The notes: generated from the sequence alone by a model not told the origin. 64,000 bases of DNA from Streptomyces sp. FIT100 (GCF_024584805.1 NZ_CP075715.1:1104001-1168000), one strand, 5' to 3'; positions 11,474-20,602 are shown, counted from the stretch's first letter. Numbers and translations: made by a program.

Positions 11474-13699
11474 ATGCGACGGAGCAATCTTCCGGCCGAA
11501 CTGGGTGCGTTCGTGGGGCGCGAGGACGAACTGGCCGAGCTGGAGCGCCTCCTGGCGGGCTCCCGGCTGGTGACGCTGGCCGGGGCGGGCGGCGTCGGCA
11601 AGTCCCGGCTGGCCCTCCGCATCGCGACCGGGCTGGAGAAACGCTACTGCGACGGGGTGCGGCTCGCGGAGCTCTCCACGGTGCGCGACCCCTCCCTGCT
11701 GGAACACACGCTCGCCGAGGCGCTCGGACTGACCGATCACACCAGCAGAGCTCCGCGCGAGATGCTCGCCGGCCATCTCGCCGAGCGCCAACTCCTGCTC
11801 GTCCTCGACGGGTTCGAGCAGATCGTCGACGCCTGCGCCACGCTCGTACGGGAACTGCTGCGCGAGGCCCCTGGTCTGCGGGTGTTCGCCGTGGGCCGCC
11901 GCCCGCTGCGGGTCGCGGGCGAGGCCCTGCTGCCCCTCGCACCGCTGCCGGAGGACGACGCCGTGCGGCTCTTCGCGGACCGGGCCACCGCCGCGGCGCC
12001 CGGTTTCCGCCTCGCTGACGGCAACCGGGAGGCCGTACGGGAGCTGTGCCGCCGCCTCGACGGCATTCCGCTGGCGCTGGAGCTGGCGGCGGGGCGGCTG
12101 CCGGTCCTCTCCGTCGACGAGGTACTGCATCGGCTCGACGACCGGTTCCGGCTGCTGACCGGCGGCGCGCGGGGCGAGCTTCCGCGCCACGGGACGCTGC
12201 GGACGGCGATCGGCTGGAGCCATGAACTGTGCACCGCGCCGGAGCGGCTGCTCTGGGCGCGGCTCTCGGTCTTCGCCGGACCGTTCGACCTGGAGGCGGC
12301 CGAGTATGTCTGCGGCGGCGCCGGGCTGCCCGCCGAGACGGTCCTCGATGTGCTCGGCGAACTGCTCGCCCAGTCCGTCGTGTACCGGGAGGACACACCT
12401 GCCGGGGTGCGCTACCGGATGCTGGACACAGTGCGCGCGTACGGCGCCGAGTGGCTCGGCGCGATGGGCGACACGGAGCGGATGCGGCGCAGGCACCGCG
12501 ACTGGTACACGGGACTCGCGACATGGTGCGAGCTCGACTGGTTCAGTCCGCGCCAGGCCGAGGTCGCCGCCTGCGCGGACACCGACCTGCCGAACCTCCG
12601 GGCCGCGCTGGAACTGTGCGTGGAGAGCGAGGGCGAGATCCACCTCGCCCAGTACCTCGCGGGCACGCTGTGGTTCTTCTGGGTCGGCTGCGGCCGGCTC
12701 GCCGAGGGGAGGCACTGGCTGGAGCGCGCGATGGCCGCGGATTCCGCAGCCGCCGGGAGCCGTGAGGTGACCGGGAGCCGTGAGGTGGCCGGGGTCCACG
12801 AGCCCGCGGCCGGCGCCCCCGAGCACCACGGCGACGTCAGGCTCAAGGCCCTGTGGGTGCTCGGCTACGTCGCGATCCTCCAGGGCGACGACACGGCGGC
12901 GGTCGGCGCGCTGCACGAGTGCGCCGAGACAGCAGTCCGTACGGGAAACCGGCTGGCGGCGGCCTACTCCACCCATCGGATGGGCTGTCTGGCGCTCCTC
13001 GGCGACGACATGGAGCGCGCCGAGGAACTGCTGCGCGCCGCGCTCGCCCAGTACCGGGAGCTCGGGGAACTCAACAGCAATGTGCTGATGGGCCAGGTCG
13101 AGCTGGGCATGTCACTGGTGTTCCAGGGGGAGCTGACGGCGGCCGTCGCGCTCTGCCAGGAGGTACGCGAGATCTGCGTGGAGCGCGGCGAGCGCTGGAC
13201 CCGTGCGTATGCGCTGTATGTGCTCGCGTACGCCTGCTGGACCCGCGGGGACCACCGGGAGGCGAGGGAGCTGCTGGCCGAGTGCATCAGGATCGACCAC
13301 GCCTTCCGGGATCTGGTCGGTCTGGTCCTGGCGATCGAGCTGCTGGCGCTGGTGACGGCGAGCCAGGGGGATCCGGCTGAGGCGGCGGTGCTTCAGGGCG
13401 CGGCGGCGCCGGTGTGGGACACGGTCGGGCTGCCGCTGTTCGGCTCGGGCTATTTCAGCGCTCCACGTGCCCTGTGCGAGCAGGAGGCGGGCGAGGTCCT
13501 GGGCACGGCGGAATATGACGCGCGTCTGCGGGAGGGCCGGGAGCTGTCGCTGGACGCGGCCGTGGAGCGGGCCCTCGGCTGGCACGAGGAGCACGCGTCC
13601 GGGGTGCCCGCGCCGCGCGCCACGCGCCGGCAGCCGGCTCGGGAAACGCGAGAGCCCGCCGGCTCCCCCACCGGAAAAGGTGGGGAAGCGGCGGGCTGA
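11474..13699 (+). CDS. STAND-family ATPase with TPR-like C-terminus (AfsR/LuxR-type, no DNA-binding domain seen)
   Basis: This is a 741-residue protein starting MRRSNLPAELGAFVGRE. The NB-ARC-like NTPase has Walker A GAGGVGKS at 37-44, Walker B LLLVLDGFEQ at 107-116, and GIPLALELAAGRLP. A winged-helix-like segment (RLSVFAGPFDLEAAEYV) precedes helical repeats of TPR type (LAAAYSTHRMGCLALLGD, LVFQGELTAAVALCQEV, WTRGDHREARELLAECIR). AfsR- and MalT-like regulators normally add a SARP or LuxR DNA-binding domain; none is visible here, so it may act through a partner or by protein interaction. It converges on rpsD. The last 16 codons lie inside a terminator hairpin. The ligand is unknown. Confidence 0.85.
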   Translation: MRRSNLPAELGAFVGREDELAELERLLAGSRLVTLAGAGGVGKSRLALRIATGLEKRYCDGVRLAELSTVRDPSLLEHTLAEALGLTDHTSRAPREMLAGHLAERQLLLVLDGFEQIVDACATLVRELLREAPGLRVFAVGRRPLRVAGEALLPLAPLPEDDAVRLFADRATAAAPGFRLADGNREAVRELCRRLDGIPLALELAAGRLPVLSVDEVLHRLDDRFRLLTGGARGELPRHGTLRTAIGWSHELCTAPERLLWARLSVFAGPFDLEAAEYVCGGAGLPAETVLDVLGELLAQSVVYREDTPAGVRYRMLDTVRAYGAEWLGAMGDTERMRRRHRDWYTGLATWCELDWFSPRQAEVAACADTDLPNLRAALELCVESEGEIHLAQYLAGTLWFFWVGCGRLAEGRHWLERAMAADSAAAGSREVTGSREVAGVHEPAAGAPEHHGDVRLKALWVLGYVAILQGDDTAAVGALHECAETAVRTGNRLAAAYSTHRMGCLALLGDDMERAEELLRAALAQYRELGELNSNVLMGQVELGMSLVFQGELTAAVALCQEVREICVERGERWTRAYALYVLAYACWTRGDHREARELLAECIRIDHAFRDLVGLVLAIELLALVTASQGDPAEAAVLQGAAAPVWDTVGLPLFGSGYFSAPRALCEQEAGEVLGTAEYDARLREGRELSLDAAVERALGWHEEHASGVPAPRATRRQPARETREPAGSPTGKGGEAAG
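13653..13697. terminator. Bidirectional terminator overlapping the stop codon
   Basis: Arms of about 19-20 bp (13653-13672 and 13679-13697) with one bulge enclose a GGAAAA loop. It lies between the convergent ATPase gene and rpsD and includes the last codons and the first base of the TGA stop of the ATPase. Confidence 0.75.
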
Positions 13700-13751
13700 A
13701 GCACACCCGGGGACTCGCTCCGGGAACGCTCGGAGAGCGGCTACGCCAGGA

Positions 13752-14363
13752 TCAACGGGCGTAGTACTCGACGACGAGCTGCTCGTCGCAGATCACCGGG
13801 ATCTCCTTGCGGTTCGGCTCCCGGTCCATGCGGAAGGCGAGCGCCTTGAGGTTGACCTGCAGGTAGCGCGGGGTCTCGCCGTCGGGCGCGTAGCCACCCT
13901 CACGGGCGACCTGGAAGGGGTACTTCTCGCGGGAGCGCTCGCGCACCGTGACGACGTCGTCCGGACGGACGCGGAAGGACGGCTTGTCGACCTTGCCGCC
14001 GTTCACCTCGATGTGACCGTGCACGACCATCTGGCGAGCCTGGTAGATCGTGCGGGCGATACCGGAGCGGAGCACCAGGGCGTCGAGACGGCGCTCGAGC
14101 TCGATGATCAGCGCCTCACCGGTCTTGCCCTGGACCTTGCTGGCGCGCTCGTAGGCGCGGACCAGCTGGCGCTCGGACACGTCGTACTGCGCGCGAAGGC
14201 GCTGCTTCTCGAGCAGACGGACCTTGTAGTCCGAGGTCTGCTTGCGGCCACGGCCGTGCTCACCCGGCGGGTAGGGGCGAGCCTCGAAGTACTTGACGGC
14301 CTTCGGCGTCAGGGCGATACCGAGAGCACGCGACTTCTTGACCTTGGGTCGCGACTGGTTCAC
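13752..14363 (-). CDS. rpsD: 30S ribosomal protein S4
   Basis: This is the 203-residue primary rRNA-binding protein of the small subunit. The start is GTG at 14361-14363, preceded by GGAGG. The N-terminus ([20 protein letters not shown]) lacks the zinc-binding cysteines of C+ S4 proteins, so it is the zinc-free form. The S4 RNA-binding domain is seen at about 92-155 ([36 protein letters not shown]). As in other streptomycetes it is not in the alpha operon but stands alone. An iron box lies 22 bp upstream of its start codon, shared with the divergent DUF2470 gene. Confidence 0.97.
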   Translation of the reverse strand: MNQSRPKVKKSRALGIALTPKAVKYFEARPYPPGEHGRGRKQTSDYKVRLLEKQRLRAQYDVSERQLVRAYERASKVQGKTGEALIIELERRLDALVLRSGIARTIYQARQMVVHGHIEVNGGKVDKPSFRVRPDDVVTVRERSREKYPFQVAREGGYAPDGETPRYLQVNLKALAFRMDREPNRKEIPVICDEQLVVEYYAR

Positions 14364-14387
14364 GGGGAACCTACCTCCATGTAAGTT
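14359..14387 (+). promoter_or_regulatory. Candidate promoter of the DUF2470 gene
   Basis: TTCACG (14359-14364) and TAAGTT (14382-14387) are separated by 17 bp. The predicted start point would fall inside the iron box at 14386-14404, the expected layout for iron-dependent repression. The -35 overlaps the rpsD start codon region. Confidence 0.4.
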
Positions 14388-14404
14388 AGGTGAGCCTTAC
14401 CTTA
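14386..14404. promoter_or_regulatory. Iron box (DmdR1/IdeR-type operator)
   Basis: The sequence is TTAGGTGAGCCTTACCTTA; its reverse complement TAAGGTAAGGCTCACCTAA matches the actinobacterial iron-box consensus TTAGGTTAGGCTCACCTAA at 17 of 19 positions. It sits 15 bp before the ATG of the DUF2470 gene and 22 bp before the rpsD start. Confidence 0.8.
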
Positions 14405-14419
14405 TTCGAGGAGGACGTA

Positions 14420-15316
14420 ATGTCTCGACCACATGGGATCCCCCTGCCCAGTGCGCATCGCAGTTCGGACGACTTGAAAAAAGCGAAGTCCGCTTACGAC
14501 GACGATGAGCAAGGTCAGCCGCGTCCCAGGGAAGGCGCTCGACAGCCCACCATGGCCGAGCGCGTACGAACCCTCGTTGAGTACAACGCCTCAGTATCCC
14601 TCACGCTGCCGGGTGCTCGCGACCACGGTCCCGGCTTCTGGGAGCCCGCCGCCCGCACCGTCACCCCCGAGGGTGACGTCGTGCTGCTTGTCCCGTGGGA
14701 TTCTCCCACCGCCAGGGCCGCCGCCTACGCCCAGGACGACGACCTGACCTGCGTGATGGAGATCACGGACGTCGCCCCGGTCGCCATGCGCCAGCGGATC
14801 CGCGGCCGGGCCTGGCTGGCCGGCTGGCTCACGGCCGTGCGCAACGAGGACCGCGACCGCTGCGTCGAACTGCTCGCGGAGCGGCACCCCGTGCAGGCGG
14901 TGCTGGAGAGCGACGGCGACCGGCCCGCGTGGATGCCGGTACGGCTGGAGGTCGGCGAGATCTCCGTCGACGATCTGTGGGGCACCGGCTGCGTGGAGCC
15001 CGAGGAACTGGCCCGTACGGAGCCGGATCCGATCGCGCGGCACGAGGCCGAGCTGCTCCAGCACCTGCACTCCGCACACAGCGACCAGGTGCGCGGACTG
15101 TGCACGCTGCTCGGCGACCGGGCCGCCGGGGCCGAGGTCCACGCGGCGGTGCGCGACGTGGTGCCGGTGGCGCTGGACCGATTCGGATTGCGGGTGCGCC
15201 TCACCGAGGCCGACCGGCGGACGTTCGACGCGCGCTTCGACTTCCCCGAGCCGGTGCGGGACACGGGAGAGCTGCGGCACGCGATGCACACGCTCTTCGC
15301 GGCGGCGATGGGCTGA
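14420..15316 (+). CDS. DUF2470-domain protein, probably iron/heme related
   Basis: This is a 298-residue protein. The ATG at 14420-14422 is chosen because GAGGAGGA lies at 14408-14415 and the product begins MSRPHGIPLPSAHRSS. A polar N-terminal segment (about 1-45) precedes a beta-rich part with VVLLVPWDSPTARAAAY, MRQRIRGRAWLAGWLT and VRLEVGEISVDDLWG. The C-terminal part has the DUF2470 pattern: HEAELLQHLHSAHSDQVRGL, then FGLRVRL and ARFDFPEPVRDTGELRHAMH. DUF2470 occurs in heme-utilisation proteins of the HugZ/HutZ type and in related heme-binding proteins. Together with the upstream iron box, a role in heme or iron use is inferred. No other heme gene is nearby. Confidence 0.85.
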   Translation: MSRPHGIPLPSAHRSSDDLKKAKSAYDDDEQGQPRPREGARQPTMAERVRTLVEYNASVSLTLPGARDHGPGFWEPAARTVTPEGDVVLLVPWDSPTARAAAYAQDDDLTCVMEITDVAPVAMRQRIRGRAWLAGWLTAVRNEDRDRCVELLAERHPVQAVLESDGDRPAWMPVRLEVGEISVDDLWGTGCVEPEELARTEPDPIARHEAELLQHLHSAHSDQVRGLCTLLGDRAAGAEVHAAVRDVVPVALDRFGLRVRLTEADRRTFDARFDFPEPVRDTGELRHAMHTLFAAAMG

Positions 15317-15333
15317 GGGCCGCGAGGCGGCCC
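15317..15333. terminator. Short GC hairpin between convergent genes
   Basis: A 7-bp stem (GGGCCGC and GCGGCCC) with a three-base loop directly follows the DUF2470 stop and precedes the rarA stop. A T-tract is absent, as is usual in streptomycetes. Confidence 0.4.
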
Positions 15334-15349
15334 CGGCCCCTCGGCTGCT

Positions 15350-16705
15350 TCAGCCCTCGTCGCCGCGCAGGCGGCCGCGGACCTTCTCGACCACGTCCGC
15401 GTAGCGCGCCTCCGCCCCGTAGCGCGTCGGCTCGTAGTAGCGCTTGCCGTGGATCGCGTCCGGCGCGTACTGCTGAGGGGCGATCGCGCCCGGCACGTCG
15501 TGCGGATAGACATAGCCCTGGGCGTGGCCCAGCTTCGCCGCGCCCTTGTAGTGGCCGTCGCGCAGATGGGGCGGCACGGGACCCGCCAGGCCACCCCGGA
15601 CGTCCGCGAGGGCGGCTCCTATCGCGGTCGTCGCCGCGTTCGACTTCGGGGCGAGGGCGAGCGCGATCGTGGCGTGGCTGAGGGTCAGCGCGGCCTCGGG
15701 GAAGCCGATCATGGCCACGGCCTGCGCGGCGGCGACGGCCGTCGGCAGGGCCGTCGGGTCGGCGAGGCCGATGTCCTCGCTGGCCGAGATCATCAGACGC
15801 CGGGCGATGAACCTCGGGTCCTCCCCCGCCTCGATCATCCGCGCCAGATAGTGCAGCGCCGCGTCCACGTCGGAGCCGCGGATGGACTTGATGAGCGCGC
15901 TCGCCACGTCGTAGTGCTGGTCGCCGTCGCGGTCGTACTTCACCGCCGCGCGGTCGACCGTCTCCTCGACGGTCGAGAGGGAGATCTCCTGCTCCGACTT
16001 GGCCAGCGCGGCCCCCGCGGCCGCTTCGAGCGCGGTCAGCGCGCGCCGGGCGTCGCCTCCGGCGATCCGCAGCAGATGGGCCTCGGCGTCGTCCGGCAGG
16101 GTCACCGCACCGCCGAGGCCGCGCTCCTCGGTGAGCCCCCGCCGCAGCAGACCGCGCACGTCGTCGTCGGTGAGCGGCTCCAGGGTGAGCAGGAGCGAGC
16201 GGGAGAGCAGCGGGGAGATCACCGAGAAGTACGGATTCTCGGTGGTCGCGGCGATGAGCGTCACCCACCGGTTCTCGACCGCCGGGAGCAGGGAGTCCTG
16301 CTGGGCCTTGCTGAAGCGGTGGATCTCGTCCAGGAAGAGGACGGTCTCCTTACCGAAGCCGCCGACCGCGCGACGGGCCCCGTCGATGACGGCCCGGACC
16401 TCCTTGACGCCCGCGGTGATCGCGGACAGCTCGACGAAGCGCTTGTTCGTCGCCTTCGACACGACATGGGCGAGGGTCGTCTTGCCCGTGCCCGGCGGGC
16501 CCCAGAGGATCACGGACGAGGCCCCCGCGGGCCCGCCGCTGCCCTCGCCCACCAGGCGGCGCAGCGGCGAACCGGGCTTGAGCAGATGCCGCTGCCCGAC
16601 GACCTCGTCGAGGGTGCGCGGGCGCATCCGGACGGCCAGGGGACTCGCCGAGGGGTCCTTCTCCTGGCGTTCTTCGGCGGCTGCGGTAAAGAGATCGGGC
16701 TCCAC
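15350..16705 (-). CDS. rarA: Replication-associated recombination protein A (RarA/MgsA)
   Basis: This is a 451-residue clamp-loader-like AAA+ ATPase that acts at stalled forks. The N-terminus [14 protein letters not shown] is typical. It has VVGQRHLL, Walker A GPPGTGKT (69-76), Walker [11 protein letters not shown] (about 122-131), sensor 1 ATTENPYF and sensor 2 [12 protein letters not shown]. The C-terminal domain carries [27 protein letters not shown], and [16 protein letters not shown], followed by [10 protein letters not shown]. All hallmarks of the MgsA/WHIP family are present. It is convergent with the DUF2470 gene. Confidence 0.96.
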   Translation of the reverse strand: MEPDLFTAAAEERQEKDPSASPLAVRMRPRTLDEVVGQRHLLKPGSPLRRLVGEGSGGPAGASSVILWGPPGTGKTTLAHVVSKATNKRFVELSAITAGVKEVRAVIDGARRAVGGFGKETVLFLDEIHRFSKAQQDSLLPAVENRWVTLIAATTENPYFSVISPLLSRSLLLTLEPLTDDDVRGLLRRGLTEERGLGGAVTLPDDAEAHLLRIAGGDARRALTALEAAAGAALAKSEQEISLSTVEETVDRAAVKYDRDGDQHYDVASALIKSIRGSDVDAALHYLARMIEAGEDPRFIARRLMISASEDIGLADPTALPTAVAAAQAVAMIGFPEAALTLSHATIALALAPKSNAATTAIGAALADVRGGLAGPVPPHLRDGHYKGAAKLGHAQGYVYPHDVPGAIAPQQYAPDAIHGKRYYEPTRYGAEARYADVVEKVRGRLRGDEG

Positions 16706-16770
16706 GCCATGAAGCCTAGGTCAGGCCACTGACAACGCGGACGGCACCGTCCGCATGGCCGCCAGCGTTC

Positions 16771-16824
16771 GCACAGCCGGCACGGTCCGCACAGCCGGCA
16801 CGGTCCGCACGGCCGGCACTGTCC
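16771..16824. repeat. Three tandem copies of an 18-bp unit
   Basis: Two perfect copies of gcacagccggcacggtcc (16771-16788, 16789-16806) and one with two changes (16807-16824) lie between rarA and the VKOR gene. On the minus strand they fall between the VKOR stop (16844) and the rarA start. No hairpin terminator accompanies them. Confidence 0.75.
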
Positions 16825-16843
16825 GCGGCACGGCCCGCTTCTG

Positions 16844-17491
16844 TCAGCCGATCCAGAAGTCCCACCAGCGGGTCAGGATGAGCATCCCGATGATCCCGGT
16901 GTGCAGGACGGGCAGGACCCAGGTGAACTCGGCGAGGAAGCTCTTCGCCCAGTCCGGCGCCGGCAGCAGGCCCTTGCGGATGTTGTGCGAGGTCACGTAC
17001 CAGAACATGAAGATCGTGGCGACCCAGGCCAGGCAGCACCACAGGCACAGCGCGTTGATGTTGTACAGCGACTGGTACTGGAGCCAGGTGCAGAACCCGA
17101 CGCCGAAGAGCGTGCCGGCGTTGAACGTCAGCCAGTACCAGCGGCGGAACCGGGCCCCGGCCAGCAGGCTCATGCCGACGCAGATGACGACGGCGTACGC
17201 GGCGAGGCCGAGCATCGGGTTGGGGAACCCGAAGGCGGCGGCCTGGTCGCTCTCCATGACGTTGCCGCAGGAGACGACCGGGTTGAGGCTGCAGCCGGGC
17301 GTGAAGGTCGTACCCGCGACCTTGGCCTCGAGGATCTTGAACTTGTCGATCGTGATGACCCAGGAGGCCAGCAGTCCGGCAGCGCCGGTGACCACGAGCA
17401 GCCAGGCGAAGGCCCGGCCCGCTCCCACCGTGCCGCGGGCGCTCTCCGCGTCCTGGCCGGAGGACACACCGTCAACCGCTGCTGTCGTCAT
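16844..17491 (-). CDS. Vitamin K epoxide reductase (VKOR) family membrane protein
   Basis: This is a 215-residue polytopic membrane protein with about five hydrophobic segments. It has the VKOR cysteine pattern: a pair in the loop after the first helix (CSLNPVVSCGNVM) and the active-site CLWC near the end of the fourth helix. Bacterial VKORs reoxidise DsbA-like oxidases with menaquinone as electron acceptor, supporting disulfide formation outside the membrane. No DsbA gene is adjacent; a CPDC thioredoxin-fold gene lies at 57400-57924 but appears cytoplasmic. The gene is preceded by hisS and its terminator, so it probably has its own promoter. Confidence 0.9.
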   Translation of the reverse strand: MTTAAVDGVSSGQDAESARGTVGAGRAFAWLLVVTGAAGLLASWVITIDKFKILEAKVAGTTFTPGCSLNPVVSCGNVMESDQAAAFGFPNPMLGLAAYAVVICVGMSLLAGARFRRWYWLTFNAGTLFGVGFCTWLQYQSLYNINALCLWCCLAWVATIFMFWYVTSHNIRKGLLPAPDWAKSFLAEFTWVLPVLHTGIIGMLILTRWWDFWIG

Positions 17492-17582
17492 ATCGCCGTT
17501 CCGTGATTCGTTCGGTCGCTGCTGGGGGCACGGTCATTCTGCCGCAAGGCGGCACGTGTCCGCCGTTCGATGGACATAAGGA

Positions 17583-17609
17583 GGGCCCGGCCGTCCGCCG
17601 GCCGGGCCC
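17583..17609. terminator. Terminator downstream of hisS
   Basis: A perfect 10-bp stem (GGGCCCGGCC and its complement) encloses a seven-base loop, 44 bp beyond the hisS stop on the minus strand. Confidence 0.65.
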
Positions 17610-17652
17610 CTGCACACCACCGTGGCACCGCCACCGGACGCCGTGCCGTACG

Positions 17653-18915
17653 TCAGGCGAGCCGCGCCCTGAGCTCCTCGACCACCGCGTCCAGGGCGAC
17701 CGGCGCCTGCTCCCCGGACTGCATGTCCTTGAGCTGCACCACGCCCTCGGCGAGATCGCGCTCGCCGGCGACGAGCGTGAACCGCGCGCCGCTGCGGTTC
17801 GCGCTCTTCATCGCGCCCTTGAGGCCCTTGCCCCCGTACGCGAAGTCGGCCGCGACCCCGGCCCTGCGCAGCCGGGTGACCACGCCGAACAGCACCCGGC
17901 GCGCCTCCTCGCCCAGCGGGACCGCGAACACACTGGTGCCGGCGGGCAGTTCGAGCGTGATGCCCTCGGCCTCCAGCGCCAGGACCGTACGGTCCACGCC
18001 CAGCGCCCAGCCGACCGACGGCAGCGCGGGCCCGCCGATCATCTCGGAGAGGCCGTCGTAGCGGCCGCCGCCGCCGACCGCCGACTGCGAGCCGAGACCG
18101 TCGTGGACGAACTCGAAGGTCGTGCGCGTGTAGTAGTCGAGCCCGCGCACCAGCTTCTCGTCGTCCTCGTAGGCGACCCCGGCCGCCGTCAGCAGCTCGC
18201 GGACCTCCTCGTGGTACGCCTTGCAGGCGTCGCACAGGTAGTCGCGCAGCAGCGGCACGCCCACGAGCTGCTTCTGGACGCTGTCGCGCTTGTCGTCGAG
18301 GACCCGCAGCGGGTTGATGTCGACGCGGCGCAGGGTGTCCTCGTCGAGGTCGAGCCCGCGCAGGAAGCCCTGGAGCGCGTCACGGTAGACGGGACGGCAC
18401 TCCTTGTCGCCGAGGGAGTTCAGCAGGATGCGGAAGTCGCTGAGGCCCAGCGAGCGGTACGCCTGGTCGGCGAGGATGATCAGCTCGGCGTCGAGCGCCG
18501 GGTCCTCGGCGCCGATCGCCTCGGCGCCGACCTGCGAGAAGTGCCGGTAACGGCCCTTCTGCGGGCGCTCGTAGCGGTAGTAGGAGCCCGAGTACCAGAG
18601 CTTGACCGGGAGGTTGCCCGCCTTGTGCAGGTTGGCCTCCAGGGCCGCGCGCAGCACGGAGGCGGTGCCCTCGGGGCGCAGGGCGAGCCTGTCGCCGCCC
18701 TTGGTCTCGAAGGCGTACATCTCCTTGGTGACGATGTCGGTGGACTCGCCGACACCGCGCGCGAACAGCTCGACGTTCTCGAAGCCGGGGGTCTCGATGT
18801 AGCCGTAGCCGGAGTTCCGCAGCGGCGCGGCGATCGCCTCGCGCACCGCCAGGTACGTCGCGGAGTCCGGCGGGATCAGGTCGTACGTGCCCTTGGGGGC
18901 CTGGAAGGTACTCAC
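17653..18915 (-). CDS. hisS: Histidine--tRNA ligase
   Basis: This is a 420-residue class II synthetase. GTG at 18913-18915 gives M(V)[11 protein letters not shown], the usual N-terminus. A GTG five codons earlier (18928-18930) overlaps the upstream stop and is an alternative. Motif 2 is [20 protein letters not shown]. The histidine-A signature is [15 protein letters not shown], motif 3 is [13 protein letters not shown], and a C-terminal anticodon-binding domain follows. [15 protein letters not shown] residues ([11 protein letters not shown]) are intact. The gene follows the MBL-fold gene closely, an order also remembered from mycobacteria (glyoxalase II-like, then hisS). Confidence 0.97.
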   Translation of the reverse strand: MSTFQAPKGTYDLIPPDSATYLAVREAIAAPLRNSGYGYIETPGFENVELFARGVGESTDIVTKEMYAFETKGGDRLALRPEGTASVLRAALEANLHKAGNLPVKLWYSGSYYRYERPQKGRYRHFSQVGAEAIGAEDPALDAELIILADQAYRSLGLSDFRILLNSLGDKECRPVYRDALQGFLRGLDLDEDTLRRVDINPLRVLDDKRDSVQKQLVGVPLLRDYLCDACKAYHEEVRELLTAAGVAYEDDEKLVRGLDYYTRTTFEFVHDGLGSQSAVGGGGRYDGLSEMIGGPALPSVGWALGVDRTVLALEAEGITLELPAGTSVFAVPLGEEARRVLFGVVTRLRRAGVAADFAYGGKGLKGAMKSANRSGARFTLVAGERDLAEGVVQLKDMQSGEQAPVALDAVVEELRARLA

Positions 18916-18926
18916 GGAAGGTCTCG

Positions 18927-19637
18927 TCACATTCCTCGTCGGGGAGCGGTCGTGCCGTCTCCCTGGCCGGCGGCCACCTCGCGCAGATACGGGTTGGCGG
19001 CGCGCTCGCGGCCGATGGTCGTCTGGGGGCCGTGGCCGGACAGCACCACGGTCGAGTCCTCGAGCGGCAGGCACACGCGGGCCAGCGAGTCGAGCATCTC
19101 GGCCATGTCACCGCCGGGCAGGTCGGTGCGTCCGATGGAGCCGGCGAAGAGCAGATCGCCCGAGAAGAAGACCGGCGGAATGTCTGCGGCCTCGGGCAGG
19201 CTGAAGGTCACCGACCCCTTGGTATGGCCGGGCGCGTGCGACACGGTCAGCTCCAGACCGGCCAGCTTCAGCGCGGCGCCGTCGGTCAGCTCGTGGACGT
19301 CGTCCGGCTCCCCCACGGTCAGCTCGCCCATGAGCGGCATCCCGATGGAGCGGCCGAGGGCCTTCTCCGGGTCGCTCATCATGTACCGGTCGGCGGGGTG
19401 GATCCACGCCGGTACGTCATGGGCCCCGCACACCGGGACGACGGAGGCGACATGGTCGATGTGGCCATGGGTGAGCATCACGGCGACGGGCTTGAGCCGA
19501 TGCTTCCTGAGCGTCTCCTCGACTCCCTGGGCGGCCTGGTGGCCCGGGTCGATGATCACGCACTCCTCGCCTGCGGCCGGGGCGACCAGGTAGCAGTTGG
19601 TCCCCCAGGCCCCTGCGGGGAACCCGGCAATAAGCAC
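18927..19637 (-). CDS. MBL-fold metallo-hydrolase (glyoxalase II-like)
   Basis: This is a 236-residue beta-lactamase-fold hydrolase. The zinc-binding motif THGHIDH is at about 56-62. Further metal ligands occur in [11 protein letters not shown] (His), [15 protein letters not shown] (Asp) and [14 protein letters not shown] (His). The pattern fits glyoxalase II or persulfide dioxygenase-like enzymes; the substrate cannot be assigned. The GTG start at 19635-19637 is chosen because the product [18 protein letters not shown] matches the family start. It is divergent from the PPIase gene and lies immediately upstream of hisS. Confidence 0.9.
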   Translation of the reverse strand: MLIAGFPAGAWGTNCYLVAPAAGEECVIIDPGHQAAQGVEETLRKHRLKPVAVMLTHGHIDHVASVVPVCGAHDVPAWIHPADRYMMSDPEKALGRSIGMPLMGELTVGEPDDVHELTDGAALKLAGLELTVSHAPGHTKGSVTFSLPEAADIPPVFFSGDLLFAGSIGRTDLPGGDMAEMLDSLARVCLPLEDSTVVLSGHGPQTTIGRERAANPYLREVAAGQGDGTTAPRRGM

Positions 19638-19819
19638 GATCGTCCTCGGTATGTCGTCCGACGGGGTTGTCGCTGTGATGTTGCTGTACCGAATTGCAAC
19701 AGGTCAGAGCCTACCGGCGCTGCTCATTTCACAGCCAACCCGTATACGGTACGGGCAAACCGGCCGGACGGATCACACCGGCGACGCACACCAGACACGT
19801 ACAGCGAGGAGAAGACCCG

Positions 19820-20602
19820 GTGGTCAGCAGCGATCAGCGGCGGCGCCAGCTCGCCAGGGAAAAGTTCGAGCGGCAGCAGCGGCGCAGGGAGGACGCCCGC
19901 ACGAAGGCCAAGCGCCGCAACATGGTCATCGCGGCGTCGCTCGCCGTGGTGCTTGCGGCGGGCGCGGCGGCGTACGCCTCGGTCGGACTGTCGGACGGCG
20001 ACTCCGCCGACTCCGCGGCCGACTCCCCCTCGGCACCCCCGAGCCAGAGCGAGAGCAGCACGCCGGAGCCGGCGATGGCCGTCGACAAGAAGGCCAAGTA
20101 CTCGATGCAGCTCAAGACCAACCAGGGCGACATCGCGGTGGCGATGGACGCCGCGAAGACCCCGCGCACGGTCAACTCGTTCAAGCACCTCGCGGACAAG
20201 GGCTTCTTCGACAGCACGAAGTGTCACCGGCTCACCACGGACGGCATTTTCGTCCTGCAGTGCGGCGACCCCAAGGGCGACGGCACCGGCGGTCCCGGGT
20301 ACACGATCCCGGACGAGAACCTGACCGGGCTCGGCAAGGCCGGTGCGGACGGCATGGTGACGTACAAGGCGGGCACGGTGGCGATGGCCAACACCGGCCA
20401 GCCGAACAGCGGCGGGAGCCAGTTCTTCCTCGTCTACAAGGACAGCAAACTGCCGCCCGGGTACACGCCGTTCGGCACGCTGGACGCGAAGGGCCTGAAG
20501 GTCGTCAAGGACGTGGCGGCGGCCGGCGTCGACGGCGGTGCCACCGACGGGGCTCCCAAGAAGGCCGTCACCATCGACAAGGCGACGGTCAGCAAGGGAT
20601 GA
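19820..20602 (+). CDS. Membrane-anchored cyclophilin-type peptidyl-prolyl isomerase
   Basis: This is a 260-residue protein. GTG at 19820-19822 is chosen because GAGGAGAAG lies just upstream and the product then starts with the basic VVSSDQRRRQLAREKFERQQ. A single membrane segment (NMVIAASLAVVLAAGAAAYA, about 36-55) is followed by a Ser/Pro-rich linker and an extracellular cyclophilin domain: TVNSFKHLADKGFFDSTKCH, FVLQCGDPKGDGTGGPGY, NSGGSQFFLVY. The active-site FxxQ/GDP pattern is largely kept. It probably assists folding of secreted proteins. It diverges from the MBL-fold gene. Confidence 0.92.
   Translation: MVSSDQRRRQLAREKFERQQRRREDARTKAKRRNMVIAASLAVVLAAGAAAYASVGLSDGDSADSAADSPSAPPSQSESSTPEPAMAVDKKAKYSMQLKTNQGDIAVAMDAAKTPRTVNSFKHLADKGFFDSTKCHRLTTDGIFVLQCGDPKGDGTGGPGYTIPDENLTGLGKAGADGMVTYKAGTVAMANTGQPNSGGSQFFLVYKDSKLPPGYTPFGTLDAKGLKVVKDVAAAGVDGGATDGAPKKAVTIDKATVSKG

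Noticed and set aside
11288..12976. 562-codon minus-strand frame opposite the STAND ATPase
   Set aside because: It has no recognisable domain and is antisense to a gene with Walker A and B motifs.
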